Shown here: positions 1-9,091 of the stretch, piece after piece
How positions within the stretch are numbered: position 1 is the stretch's first letter
Layout: each line of letters starts with the position of its first letter
Assembly (NCBI GenBank): GCA_964405325.1
Contig: CAYONM010000002.1
Coordinates: forward strand, 1-57,531
Direction: 5' to 3'
Length of the DNA stretch: 57,531 bases
DNA from: CAYONM01 sp964405325
Lineage (GTDB): Bacteria > Planctomycetota > UBA11346
Notes under the pieces: model-generated
Databases searched by the model: none
Told to the model about the DNA's origin: nothing
Seen by the model: the letters and a program-made list of their open reading frames with translations, nothing else
Translations under genes and position numbers: made by a program

Positions 1-90
1 CGAGCATATCGAGTATATGTAAGCGATAAGCAACGCAAAAGGGCGGCAAAAGATCGAGTGAGACGCTACCTTTATTTATTGACGGGCCCT
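1..90. repeat. Right part of the ~155-bp palindromic dispersed repeat (copy A, cut by window start)
   Basis: These bases match, with scattered changes, the right two thirds of the repeat seen complete at 38532-38689 and again at 49268-49407. They share the central gagcatat...catatgt block, the gcgataagcaacgca segment and the terminal gacgggccct. The left arm lies outside the window. The last bases of the window are the left arm of another copy, so both window edges fall inside the same repeat family. That is what an assembly break at a dispersed repeat would look like. Confidence 0.85.
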
Positions 91-261
91 TACTGGCTGC
101 TGTTCCCGCTGCACATGCTCAAGGATCCGAATATTCGCCTCGAGAATCGTGGCCGTGGGCCTGTTCCTGGTTTTGCCGGTCTGGGCGAAACCCGCCTGGT
201 GGCCGCGCATTATCCGCAGGAAGGCGGCTACACCCTTGGCGACACCTATGTTGTCTACTGC

Positions 262-471
262 TCAGACGAGCAGATACCGCTTGCCTGGGCGTATCACCCC
301 GGTGGTGCCAGCGAAGCCAAGGTGGTCACCACGCGCGGCGAGCGGCAGACTGCCGACGATGCGCACCGCCAGCGGCAGGTCCCAGATGTACTTCAGGGGC
401 ATGGCGATGCCCAGAAGTAGCAGCAGGGAGAGGCCCTCGATGAGACTGGTGATACGCAGCAGGTGCATCAT
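262..471 (-). pseudogene. Truncated DUF3817-like small membrane protein
   Basis: From an ATG at 471 the reading frame gives MMHLLRITSLIEGLSLLLLL and then GIAMPLKYIWDLPLAVRIVG. This is the conserved N-terminal half of DUF3817 integral membrane proteins, which run to about 100 residues. After that point the family's second hydrophobic half is replaced by an unrelated arginine-rich tail ending near 262. The break is around 345. I read this as the 5' part of a gene cut by rearrangement. It sits just inside the repeat that starts the window, so an assembly junction is also possible. Function of the family is unknown. Confidence 0.5.
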
Positions 472-695
472 GGCGATATCACAAAGCCAGGCGGGGCGAT
501 GGCCAGCAGCATCGCCCCGAGCTTGATCAACCCGTTGTGCTGGCGCCGCCACGGTCATCGCCTGATCTTGTCCTCGCGTAACTCAAATCCGTGCGCAAAC
601 GCTTTCCATAAGTGACTTCTGGCCAGAGGCTTGCAAGTCAGCGTTGCATACGCCTGATTTTTATAGTAACAAAAATGTTACGGATGGGAGTGATC

Positions 696-1232
696 ATGGC
701 TGGTTTTAACGCTTCAATATCGACGCATTTCATCGTCACCCTTGCTGCCGTTCTGCTGTTGGCCGGCTGCGATTCCAAGCTGCCCTGGCATTCCCATGAC
801 CGGCGGCCGGCAAGCATCACCACCACCCCACTGGTGAACGAGGAGGACACCACCGCAATCAATCTTACCGTTCCCAACGCGCCACAGGAGGCGGCGACCA
901 CCTCCTGGCAGGCTGCCGCCGACGGCCCAGGCCCGGTGCGCTTCAGCCATCCGGATCAGCTCGAGACCGAGGTCTACTTCCCGGTTGCCGGGACCTATAC
1001 CCTTACCGTCACCATCGATGGCCAGAGAAGCGAGATCCAGCATCAGGTGGCCTCGGATGCGGCCTACACCATCGAGGTCGCGGATGCCACTGATCGTACC
1101 GTGCAGTTGGAATGGCTGCCACCCATCGCTGAGCGGAGCCAGCCGATCGTGATCAACAATCAGGCGGCACTGGTGCGGCCGGTCCAGGAATTCCAGGTCC
1201 GCCTGCTGCCACCAGCGGAGGTGCAACCATGA
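696..1232 (+). CDS. Putative exported lipoprotein, partner of the downstream adhesin
   Basis: The protein has 178 residues. It starts with a short N-terminus, a hydrophobic stretch and a lipobox LLAGC with the lipidation cysteine at about residue 25, so it should be an envelope lipoprotein. The start at 696 is chosen because ggatggga lies just upstream and because the longer reading frame adds a non-signal-like extension. The mature part is a threonine/proline-rich linker followed by a beta-rich segment (YFPVAGTYTLTVTIDG). I do not recognise the family. Its stop overlaps the start of the giant adhesin gene in an ATGA, which implies co-translation. A role in anchoring or displaying that protein is inference. 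Confidence 0.7.
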   Translation: MAGFNASISTHFIVTLAAVLLLAGCDSKLPWHSHDRRPASITTTPLVNEEDTTAINLTVPNAPQEAATTSWQAAADGPGPVRFSHPDQLETEVYFPVAGTYTLTVTIDGQRSEIQHQVASDAAYTIEVADATDRTVQLEWLPPIAERSQPIVINNQAALVRPVQEFQVRLLPPAEVQP

Positions 1233-4200
1233 TCCGCATCATCACCGGCCTGGTCTTGGTCCTCACTGGTATCGGCCAGCTGGTCGCCGCCGCCTCGGAT
1301 ACGATTCTGAACAATGGCCAACTCCGCTTCGGCAATGGCTCGGAAGCCTCGGTCAATACCCTGGGCAATCTCATGCAGCCCTTCTATTGGAATGGCAGCT
1401 GGTATAAACTGACCTATAGCAACTACGCCCTGAATCAGGCCTTCGGCGTCGGCGGCGATGGCACCAACCGCTGGAATACCAACGGCGATATCACGGTGGA
1501 TCCGACCATGAACGGACCAGTCTTCGATGCCGGCGGGATCACCTACACCAGCGGCAATGTCGGCTATGGCACCCTGGTGGTGAGCGGTAGCTATACCATT
1601 GGTGCCACCAGCCTGGATGTGGAGCAGCGTTACGAACTGCCGGATGGCGAGTGCTTCATCAAGGCCGCTACCACCATCACCAACAACAGCGGCGGCGCGG
1701 TCAGCAATTTGCGCTACTGGGTTGGCACCAGGGACGACTACATCGGCAACGACGACACTCCGATAAAGGAACGCGGCAGCATCGACACCGGTTCCTTCGT
1801 GCGCAGTGGTGCAAGCAGCGATCCATCGCCGGCGCTACTGGTCAGCTCGGGCTCGGAAGGCGTGCTCTTTTTCAGCCCGCAGGACACTGCCAGCGCGATC
1901 ATCGATCTCGGTTTCGGGGCCTTCAACGATGTCGTCTTTGAGGACCCCGACACCTCACCAGTCTACCAAGAAGGTGATGACTGTTATGGCCTGTTTGTGC
2001 GCCTGCCCGACCTGGCCAATGGCGACAGCGCGAGCTTCTCCTGGTATTATGCTGCCGGGGCCACCGCCGAGTTGGACGCTGTGATCGCCGCCGTTGCGGA
2101 CGATGCCTCGGCGGTATCAGAGCTCACCGCGACCACAGGCACGCTGACCGCCACCTCTTCGGTGACCGGCACCGGCTACTGGCTGGTGGTGCCCGATGGC
2201 TCAGCCGTGCCCACCGAGGCCGAGATCGTCGCTGGGGTGGATTACGGGGCGGTCACGGTCACCGCGGCCGGCTCGGGCGCGATTACCGCCGACACGGAAA
2301 CCGACTACAGCCTGACCGGTCTGTCGCCGGTGACCGATTACACAGTCTTTTTCGTCGGTTTCGACGGCGATGCGACCTATTCGGATATCAGCAGTGCCGA
2401 TTTCACCACCGAGCAAGCGACCCCGACCATCACCACAGCGCCCAGCGCCACCAATATCACGTATGGGCAGACGCTCAGCAACGCCACCCTGAGCGGCGGT
2501 GCGTCAGAATGGAACAGCGCTGGGGTCGTCGGCACTTTCGCTTTCAGCAGTCCGGGCACGACGCCGGCTGCCGGTACCGCCAATCAGGAGGTGACCTTCA
2601 CCCCCACCGATACCGCCACCTATACCACCGCGACCGTGCAGGTATCGGTGACGGTGAACAGCAAGGTGCTGAGCGTCAGCGGCCTGAGCGCTGTGGACAA
2701 GGTGTACGACGGCAGCACCGACGCCAGCGCCAGCGGCACCGCCAGCCTGAGCGGCGTGGTCAGCGGCGACAGCGTCAGCCTGGGCGGCACGCCTAGCTAT
2801 ACTTTCGTCAGTGCCGGGGTGGGCGTTGGCATCGGCATCATCACCAGCGGCTTCAGCATCGGTGGTGCTGACGCCGGTAATTACAGTCTGAGCCAACCTG
2901 GCTTCAGCGCCAATATCGGCGCCAAGGATCTGACCATCACCGGACTGACCGCCATTGATAAAACCTATGATACTGCCACCAGTGCGACGGTCTCCGGCGT
3001 TCCCATTCTGAACGGCGTGGTCGCTGGAGACGGGGTGACCCTGGGCGGCACGCCAAGTTTTAGTTTTGTCAGTGCCAGCGTGGCCACCGGCATCACCGTC
3101 ACCGGCAGCGGCTTCACTCTCGGCGGTGCTGATGCCGGTAATTACAGTTTGAGCCAACCCAGCCTGAGCGCTAATATCAGCGCCAAGCAACTGACCATCA
3201 GCGGTCTGAGCGGCAACGACAAGACCTACGACGCGAGCACCGACGCTACCGCCAGCGGTAGCACCGTCCTGAATGGCGTGCTCGGCGGCGACAGCGTCAG
3301 CCTCGCCGGCACGCCGGTCTACACCTTCGCCCAGGCAGACATCGGCACGAGCATCGGCATCAGCACCAGCGGCTACAGCCTGAGCGGCGCTGATGCCGGG
3401 AATTACAGCGTCAGCCAACCCGGCCTGAGCGGCGACATCAGCGCCAAAGCGCTCACCGTCAGCGGTTTGAGCGGCGACAACAAGATCTACGACGGCAGCA
3501 CCGACGCCAGCGTCAGTGGCACCGCCAGCCTGCAGGGTGTGATCGCGGGCGACAGCGTCAGCCTCGCCGGCACGCCGGTCTACACCTTCGCCCAGGCGGA
3601 CATCGGTACGAGCATCGGCATCAGCACCAGCGGTTTCAGCATCAGCGGCGATGGCGCCGACAATTACAGTCTCAGCCAACCCAGCCTCAGCGCTGACATC
3701 AGCGGCAAGCAGCTGAGCATCAGCGGCCTGAGCGCTGTGGACAAAGTCTACGATGGCAGCACCACTGCCACCGCCAATGGCAACGCCAGCCTGCAGGGCG
3801 TGGCAGCCGGTGACAGCGTCAGCCTGGACGGCAGCCCGGCCTGGCGCTTCGCCAGCGCGGATGTCGGCACCGGCATCGGCATCGATACCCTGGGCTACCG
3901 CCTCGGCGGCGCCGACGCCGGCAATTACTCCCTGGTGCTGCCCAGCCTCAGTGCCGACATCACCAGCAAGCAGCTGACCATCGTTGGTTTGGTCGGTAAC
4001 GACAAGGCCTACGACGGCGAGACCAGCGCCAGCGCCAGCGGCACAGCCGCGCTCACCGGCCTGATCAGCGGCGACAGCGTCAGCCTCACTGGCACCGCCA
4101 GCTACACCTTCACCAGCACCGCGATCGGATCCGACATCAGCATCACGGTCAGTGGTTTCAGCCTAAGCGGGACCGATGCCAGCAATTACCAGCTGCAACA

Positions 4201-5431
4201 ACCGACCCTGCAGGCCGATATCACCGCCTTCGCTGTCAGCATCACCGGCCTGAGCGCTGTGGACAAGGTGTACGACGGCAGCACCGACGCCAGCGTCAGT
4301 GGCAACGCCCAGCTGGATGGCGTCCGAGACGGTGACGTGGTCACGCTGACCGGTACACCGGGCTTCACCTTCGCCCAGGCACGGGTTGGCACCGGCATCA
4401 GCATCACGACCACCGGCTATGGCCTCAGTGGTGCAGATGCCGGCAACTATAGCCTGGTGTCACCCCAGCTGCAGGCCGCTATCAGCACCAAGCAACTGAC
4501 CATCAGCGGTCTCAGCGGTGCGGATAAGCGCTATGACGGCACCGTCCTGGCCTCAGCCAATGGCAACGCCAGCCTGGATGAGGTGGTGGCTGGCGACGAG
4601 GTCTCGCTGGCGGGCGAGCTGGTTTGCCGCTTCGCTGGTGCCGATGTCGGCAGCGATCTCAGCATCAGCTGCAGCGGCTATCAGCTCAGCGGTGCCGACG
4701 CGACCAACTACCGCCTGACCCATCCCTCGCTGCGCGCGGCGATCACCGCCCGGAGCCTGGTGATCAGCGCCGAACCAGTCACCAAGGCCTTCGGCAGCAG
4801 CCTGCAGGCCAGCGATGAGTACACCGCGTTCACCGGCACCGGCCTGGTGACCGACGAGCAAGTCGCCAGCGTCAGTGTCAGCTATGGCGCTGGCGCAGAG
4901 GCCCAGGCGAGGCCTGGCGTCTATCCCGACAGCGTCAGCATCGCGGCAGCCACGGGCGACGCTTTCGATCCGGACAATTACCAGATCAGCTATCAGCCGG
5001 CGGATCTGACCGTCAGCTCCCTTAGCCTGCTGGTGACGCTCGACCCGAACGGTGGCGATGCCTTGGAACCCGACGCCCTGCAGGTGGTGCTGGGTAATCG
5101 CTACGGCACCCTGCCGACCCCGATCCGCACCGGGTATACCTTCGCTGGCTGGCAGACCGCCTCCGGCGATCTGGTCAGTAGCAGCACCGAGGTCACGATC
5201 AGCAGCGATCACACGCTGACAGCGACCTGGCGTTACCAGGCTCGCTTGACCCTGCGCGGCTATCTGCTGCAAGGCGATCAGACCATCCAGGGCGACTCGC
5301 AGCAGGCCACGCTGATCGAGCAGGCCACCGCTGCCGATGGCAGCCCGCAATTTCGTTATTCCGTGGCAGATGGACCGGACGAGGTGCTGATCCGTTTTCG
5401 GATCGGACCGACGCCGGCAGGGGATGGCTGA
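1229..5431 (+). CDS. Giant secreted adhesin-like protein with YDG/MBG repeats
   Basis: The protein has 1400 residues and a signal peptide (MIRIITGLVLVLTGIGQLVA). Next comes a beta-rich N-terminal region to about residue 290 and a fibronectin-III-like segment to about 395. An MBG-like domain follows. Then come eight tandem YDG repeats of about 87 residues each, roughly residues 479-1176, with signature (V/T)YDGST and a GADAGNYSL stretch. A further MBG_2-type domain (FGSSLQASDEY...DNYQISY) is next. The protein ends in a Listeria-Bacteroides (Flg_new) type segment (RTGYTFAGW) and a short unique tail. Such architecture is typical of large surface or secreted adhesins. No LPXTG, autotransporter barrel or PEP-CTERM tail is visible, so the export route past the inner membrane is unknown. 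It is translationally coupled to the lipoprotein upstream. Confidence 0.85.
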   Translation: MIRIITGLVLVLTGIGQLVAAASDTILNNGQLRFGNGSEASVNTLGNLMQPFYWNGSWYKLTYSNYALNQAFGVGGDGTNRWNTNGDITVDPTMNGPVFDAGGITYTSGNVGYGTLVVSGSYTIGATSLDVEQRYELPDGECFIKAATTITNNSGGAVSNLRYWVGTRDDYIGNDDTPIKERGSIDTGSFVRSGASSDPSPALLVSSGSEGVLFFSPQDTASAIIDLGFGAFNDVVFEDPDTSPVYQEGDDCYGLFVRLPDLANGDSASFSWYYAAGATAELDAVIAAVADDASAVSELTATTGTLTATSSVTGTGYWLVVPDGSAVPTEAEIVAGVDYGAVTVTAAGSGAITADTETDYSLTGLSPVTDYTVFFVGFDGDATYSDISSADFTTEQATPTITTAPSATNITYGQTLSNATLSGGASEWNSAGVVGTFAFSSPGTTPAAGTANQEVTFTPTDTATYTTATVQVSVTVNSKVLSVSGLSAVDKVYDGSTDASASGTASLSGVVSGDSVSLGGTPSYTFVSAGVGVGIGIITSGFSIGGADAGNYSLSQPGFSANIGAKDLTITGLTAIDKTYDTATSATVSGVPILNGVVAGDGVTLGGTPSFSFVSASVATGITVTGSGFTLGGADAGNYSLSQPSLSANISAKQLTISGLSGNDKTYDASTDATASGSTVLNGVLGGDSVSLAGTPVYTFAQADIGTSIGISTSGYSLSGADAGNYSVSQPGLSGDISAKALTVSGLSGDNKIYDGSTDASVSGTASLQGVIAGDSVSLAGTPVYTFAQADIGTSIGISTSGFSISGDGADNYSLSQPSLSADISGKQLSISGLSAVDKVYDGSTTATANGNASLQGVAAGDSVSLDGSPAWRFASADVGTGIGIDTLGYRLGGADAGNYSLVLPSLSADITSKQLTIVGLVGNDKAYDGETSASASGTAALTGLISGDSVSLTGTASYTFTSTAIGSDISITVSGFSLSGTDASNYQLQQPTLQADITAFAVSITGLSAVDKVYDGSTDASVSGNAQLDGVRDGDVVTLTGTPGFTFAQARVGTGISITTTGYGLSGADAGNYSLVSPQLQAAISTKQLTISGLSGADKRYDGTVLASANGNASLDEVVAGDEVSLAGELVCRFAGADVGSDLSISCSGYQLSGADATNYRLTHPSLRAAITARSLVISAEPVTKAFGSSLQASDEYTAFTGTGLVTDEQVASVSVSYGAGAEAQARPGVYPDSVSIAAATGDAFDPDNYQISYQPADLTVSSLSLLVTLDPNGGDALEPDALQVVLGNRYGTLPTPIRTGYTFAGWQTASGDLVSSSTEVTISSDHTLTATWRYQARLTLRGYLLQGDQTIQGDSQQATLIEQATAADGSPQFRYSVADGPDEVLIRFRIGPTPAGDG
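2671..4755 (+). repeat. Eight tandem ~260-bp YDG-domain coding repeats
   Basis: Eight imperfect repeats encode the YDG domains of the adhesin. Repeats 3 and 4 share a block of about 85 bp starting at 3287 and at 3548 with only about two differences. The offset is exactly 261 bp (87 codons). A nearly identical ~45-bp block also opens the repeats near 2689 and 4249. The unequal similarity between repeats points to recent duplication or gene conversion within the array. Confidence 0.85.
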
Positions 5432-5470
5432 AAGCACGACCCAGGGCCGATGGCAGGACGACGTTGGGCT

Positions 5471-6049
5471 TCAGACCACGCGCACGGCATGGCTGGCCGT
5501 GCGATCGCGGAGCTTGCCAAGGACCACTCGCAGGAGGGTCTCGTCCTCCTGGTCGATCTGGTTCTGATCCTTCAGACCGCGGAAAATCTGCGAGATCCGG
5601 AAGCTGTCGGACTCGGGCTTGGCGTTGCGCAGCCACAGCATGGTGGCATCCAGCACGTATTTGGGCGGGAAGGCGCGGAAGGCATGACCACCAGCCAGCC
5701 AGCTGATGACGAATTCGTCTTCACTGCCTATGGTGAAGGCATCGAAACAGAAGATGTGGTAGGCCTTGGCGCGCCGTTCGTCCATCCAATCCATGCGGTT
5801 GCGGACCCGGTCGAAGAGTGCCGTATAGACCGCATGACGCTCGTCGATCTTGCGACGGCTCAGCTTCTGAACGAACTCCTTGCACCAGGCACCCGTACCG
5901 AAGTAGTGCGAGAAACCCTCCAGGTCGAGTCGTCGAAGACGGTCCAGGGTCAGCTCCATGTCGCTATCACAAACCATGGCCTTCAAAAAATCGACCCGCT
6001 CCGGCATGCGACGAAAACGATCGGTCAGGCGCGCAAGGATACCGCTCAT
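5471..6049 (-). CDS. Conserved-looking hypothetical cytoplasmic protein
   Basis: The protein has 192 residues, with an ATG at 6049 preceded by a strong Shine-Dalgarno sequence (gggagg, 5 nt away). It has no signal peptide or membrane segment. It is rich in charged residues and aromatic pairs (FSHYFGTGAW, AYHIFCFDAF) and looks like a globular alpha/beta or all-helical protein. I do not recognise the family. It is transcribed toward the adhesin gene, and the two ends are only 39 bp apart. A gap of about 270 bp separates it from the aldolase/phosphatase pair, so it is probably a single-gene unit. Confidence 0.7.
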   Translation of the reverse strand: MSGILARLTDRFRRMPERVDFLKAMVCDSDMELTLDRLRRLDLEGFSHYFGTGAWCKEFVQKLSRRKIDERHAVYTALFDRVRNRMDWMDERRAKAYHIFCFDAFTIGSEDEFVISWLAGGHAFRAFPPKYVLDATMLWLRNAKPESDSFRISQIFRGLKDQNQIDQEDETLLRVVLGKLRDRTASHAVRVV

Positions 6050-6261
6050 GAATACCTCCCAGAATCGCGAGACTGCTCGGCTGATTGATAAAGTAGCGGC
6101 AAAAGCGGAGAAATAAAGCGTCTAAAGGCAGTTTTTACGCTCTGTAGCGTGGTACACTCATGCCCCAAAACTAGCCACGCAAGTGATGTAGCGGCACGGG
6201 CTTGGGCTCATCCGTACCACACACCCCAAACACATCCGTGCGGCACCAGTCGCCAGCACAC

Positions 6262-6289
6262 GAAAAGACCGGGCCCAATCCGGGCCCGG
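6262..6289 (-). terminator. Rho-independent terminator after the CbbY-like gene
   Basis: An inverted repeat, ccgggccc/gggcccgg with a short loop (6269-6289), is followed on the minus strand by tcttttc. It lies about 30 bp past the stop of the minus-strand HAD phosphatase gene, the expected place for its terminator. Confidence 0.7.
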
Positions 6290-6317
6290 CTTGGCATTCG
6301 TCCGATGCGCAAACGTT

Positions 6318-7100
6318 TCAGGAAAGGAGTTTCTCCAGCGTACCCAGATCCACCTGGCCACCGGTGAGGGGCGCGTTCCGGGGGTTGGCCAACACCTCGG
6401 CCGGCTCACTGTCGTCGCCCAGACAACTCAGCACGAGGGCGGCCTCGCTACAGTCTTCATGGCGGGTGTAGCTGGAGACCGTGACCAGACAACGCAAGCC
6501 GGCGGCGGTGGCAGCCAGCAGGCCGTTGCGACTGTCTTCCACCACCAGGGTGTTGGCCGGGTTCAGCTGCAGCTTGTCGACGGCCAATTGGTACACGTCT
6601 GGAGCCGGCTTCTTGGCCGGCACCATGTCACCGGCAAAAATGCCGGCAAAACGCTTGGCGTTGTCAGCACCGACGGCGGCTTCCAACACCGCTTGAACCG
6701 ACTCCACCGCTGAAGTGGAGCACATAGCACAGGTCCAACCGGCATCGAGGGCGGCCAGGATCAGCCGACGAATGCCAGGCCGCGGCGGCACATCGCCGGC
6801 ATTGATGATCGCCTTGTACTCGGCGGTCTTGCGCTGGTGCCACTGCGCGATCAGGGCGTCCTGCTCGGCCGGATCCGCCGGCGGGGTGTAAACCGCACAA
6901 AAGTCGTCGTCGCGGAACAGAGAACGCATGCGTTCTTTGCCGCCACCGATCAGCACCTTCTGCTGGTATTGCTCATCCGACCACTGCCAAGGAACGCCCA
7001 GGGCCTGCCACATGCGGTTGAAGGCCACCAGGTGACCGTAGCGCTCAGTATCGGCGAGAACGCCATCACAATCGAAGAGAATCGCGTTGCCCATGCTCAT
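6318..7100 (-). CDS. HAD-superfamily phosphatase of the CbbY / beta-phosphoglucomutase type
   Basis: The protein has 260 residues. The N-terminal motif FDCDGVLADTE supplies the nucleophile and acid/base aspartates (DxDGVLxD). A helical cap follows, then CSTS (motif II), the KKPAPDVY lysine motif and VVEDSRNG (motif IV, magnesium-binding aspartate). This order is that of CbbY-like sugar-phosphate phosphatases, whose known members remove phosphate from xylulose-1,5-bisphosphate. The exact substrate cannot be read here. The start overlaps the stop of the class II aldolase gene by ATGA, so the two are co-expressed. It may clean up a by-product of, or act on, the same sugar phosphate. Confidence 0.85.
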   Translation of the reverse strand: MSMGNAILFDCDGVLADTERYGHLVAFNRMWQALGVPWQWSDEQYQQKVLIGGGKERMRSLFRDDDFCAVYTPPADPAEQDALIAQWHQRKTAEYKAIINAGDVPPRPGIRRLILAALDAGWTCAMCSTSAVESVQAVLEAAVGADNAKRFAGIFAGDMVPAKKPAPDVYQLAVDKLQLNPANTLVVEDSRNGLLAATAAGLRCLVTVSSYTRHEDCSEAALVLSCLGDDSEPAEVLANPRNAPLTGGQVDLGTLEKLLS

Positions 7101-7951
7101 GCCTTTCCTGCACAGCCGAAGATGTCGATGAAGTCCTCCGCCATGGCCTGCATGCCGGTCATGCCGGCCTGGATCTGCTTGAGCGGATCGGGTTTGGCCA
7201 GGTTGGCCTGGAGGTAGTTGTTGGTGCTCTGGGCATAGACGATCTTCAGCTGTGTGCTGATGTTGACCTTGGCCATGCCGCGGCTGATCAGGTCGTGAAA
7301 GACATCGGTGCCCAGGCCGGTGCCGCCGTGCAGCACCAGGGGAATAGCCGGACAGGCCTGGGCGATCTCGGACACGCGAGCGACGTTGATCTGCGGCTCG
7401 CCGTCGTACATGCCGTGCGCGGTACCAATGGCCGGGGCAAAGCAGTCAATGCCGGTCTCGCCACAGAATCGGACCGCCTGGTCCAGAGGAATGGCCGGGC
7501 CTTCTTCGTCGGAGCCGATGCCGTCTTCTACACCCTTCACCGCTTCGGCCTCACCTTCAACGCAGACACCGCGGGCGTGCGCCATGGCCACCACCCGCTT
7601 GGTGGTTTCCAGACACTCGTCAAATGGCAGATGCGAGCCATCGAACAACACGCTGCTCCAGCCGGCATCTATACACTCCTCGATCACCTCCACGTAGGGG
7701 CAGTGGTCCAGGTGCAGGCAGGTGGGTACGCTTGCCGTGCTAGCCATCTGCTGGAACAGGCCGCCCAGCACCTTGGCGCCCCAGAATTTGACGGTTTTCA
7801 CCGATACCTGAATGATCACCGGGGCGCGCTTGGCCTCGGCCGCGGCCAACAGGGCCGCCAGGCTGGCGTCGTTCACCATGTTGAAGGCCGGCACGCCGTA
7901 GCGCTGTGCGAAGGCCGGTTTGAGAATCTCAGTCATCGACACAATAGTCAT
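7097..7951 (-). CDS. Class II (zinc) fructose-bisphosphate/ketose-bisphosphate aldolase
   Basis: The protein has 284 residues and reversibly cleaves a ketose (bis)phosphate to dihydroxyacetone phosphate and an aldehyde in the cytoplasm. Family motifs are visible: YGVPAFNMVN near the N-terminus, HLDHC with zinc and catalytic residues, VEGEAEAVKG, GTAHGMY and VLHGGTG with zinc histidines, and a phosphate-binding KVNISTQL. The start at 7951 is chosen because an aaggaac ribosome site lies 8 nt upstream and family members begin near this point. It forms an operon with the CbbY-like phosphatase (4-nt overlap). It may be glycolytic Fba or a GatY/KbaY-type tagatose aldolase, which I cannot separate. 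Confidence 0.9.
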   Translation of the reverse strand: MTIVSMTEILKPAFAQRYGVPAFNMVNDASLAALLAAAEAKRAPVIIQVSVKTVKFWGAKVLGGLFQQMASTASVPTCLHLDHCPYVEVIEECIDAGWSSVLFDGSHLPFDECLETTKRVVAMAHARGVCVEGEAEAVKGVEDGIGSDEEGPAIPLDQAVRFCGETGIDCFAPAIGTAHGMYDGEPQINVARVSEIAQACPAIPLVLHGGTGLGTDVFHDLISRGMAKVNISTQLKIVYAQSTNNYLQANLAKPDPLKQIQAGMTGMQAMAEDFIDIFGCAGKA

Positions 7952-8160
7952 GGGTGATGTTCCTTGCTTGGTCATCCCAGCCGCGAAGCGGCGCGATCGG
8001 AAGGCGAAAGGCTTGGAAGCCCCTACTGAAACAACGAGTTGCCGCAGGGCCGCCAAGATGTCGGACCAATATTGACGGCTGGGACTGGTCGTGCCAGTTG
8101 CGGACTGAAACTGCAATCACTTGCAATTGGTCGAGCTGGACCAGCCCCTTGGCTACCTGG

Positions 8161-8997
8161 TCACAGACCGAGCTGCATCCGCACCATCACCATGATGTCG
8201 GCCGGCTGTGGTGGCGTGCCCAGACGTTGCTCGGCACCGCAGTAGCTGATATCGATCGCCGGGTGGACGCGCTGCCAGAGGGCGCCCAGACCACGCTGAG
8301 TCGATCCTTGATCCAAACAGATGACCAACTGCGTCGCGTTGCGTCGAACCTGCGCCACGGGCAAGGGCCGGATGCTGCTGCAGGGGACCAGAGCGGCGGG
8401 AATACCGTGTGCGGTCAGCAGGGCCTCGGCCTCCGTGGCCAGCCCCACGGCTTCTTGCGCACAGAGCAACCAGACCGGCTCTTCCGGTTCGGCACAGAGT
8501 CGACCCCATTCGAAGCAGCCGGGATCACAGATGCTCAGCCATTGCTCCGGGGCGACGATCAGGGTCGGCCATTCATCGGCCAAACTGCGCCAGAGCAGCG
8601 CCCGCGCCTCCTGATAACTGGATGGTGCCGCAATCCACCAGCCCGGCAGGCTATTCCAGCTGCACCAATCCAGGTCGTGTTGATCCGGCAGGATCAGTTT
8701 GACCGGCAGCATCTTCCGGCCAATGGCCTCCAATACCTCGCGATGCACCCGGGCGTTGCCGTCTTCCGGCGTCCAGACCACGCGCTTACCGCAGCCAGCC
8801 TGGAGACTGGCCACGCTGGGCACCGACGACCAGCGCTGTAGTCGATGCAGCGGCAGGCCGGCGTCCATGAGCGCCTGCAACCAGGCATGGATCTGCTGTG
8901 GCGGCGTGGCCTGCATGGCCACGGCATCCAACACGCCAGCGTAGGCGCTGGTATCGACTGGCGACCAATCTCGTACGGCGGGCGGCGAATCGGGCAT
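8161..8997 (-). CDS. Protein with a degenerate transketolase C-terminal-like domain
   Basis: The protein has about 278 residues. The second half (VWLLCAQEAVGLATEAEALL, then GIPAALVPCSSIRPL and a LVICLDQG strand) follows the pattern of the transketolase/pyruvate-dehydrogenase-E1 C-terminal domain. There, phrases such as 'ATGSEVxLALEAAxxL...GIxxRVVSxPS' are typical. No thiamine-diphosphate binding motif (GDG...N) is present, and the first half is unrecognised, so it is unlikely to be a full transketolase. ATG at 8997 is preferred over a GTG 9 nt upstream. It is divergent from tyrS and in the same direction as the aldolase pair, 209 bp away. Assignment is by pattern only. Confidence 0.4.
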   Translation of the reverse strand: MPDSPPAVRDWSPVDTSAYAGVLDAVAMQATPPQQIHAWLQALMDAGLPLHRLQRWSSVPSVASLQAGCGKRVVWTPEDGNARVHREVLEAIGRKMLPVKLILPDQHDLDWCSWNSLPGWWIAAPSSYQEARALLWRSLADEWPTLIVAPEQWLSICDPGCFEWGRLCAEPEEPVWLLCAQEAVGLATEAEALLTAHGIPAALVPCSSIRPLPVAQVRRNATQLVICLDQGSTQRGLGALWQRVHPAIDISYCGAEQRLGTPPQPADIMVMVRMQLGL

Positions 8998-9091
8998 GGG
9001 GAGCACACGCTAGTGCACAGCGATTGCTGGCAAGCAGGTGCTGGATCGGGTCCGCTTTGCAGCCGCGCCAGTGGCCATAGGGTTCCCCGCC

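Noticed and set aside
58..420. Plus-strand frame of 120 codons at the window start
   Set aside because: It begins inside the dispersed repeat, runs antisense to the DUF3817-like remnant and shows no family features.
2504..3679. Minus-strand open frame inside the YDG adhesin
   Set aside because: It mirrors the 261-bp repeat of the plus-strand gene and has low-complexity alanine/aspartate content. A shadow of the real repeats.
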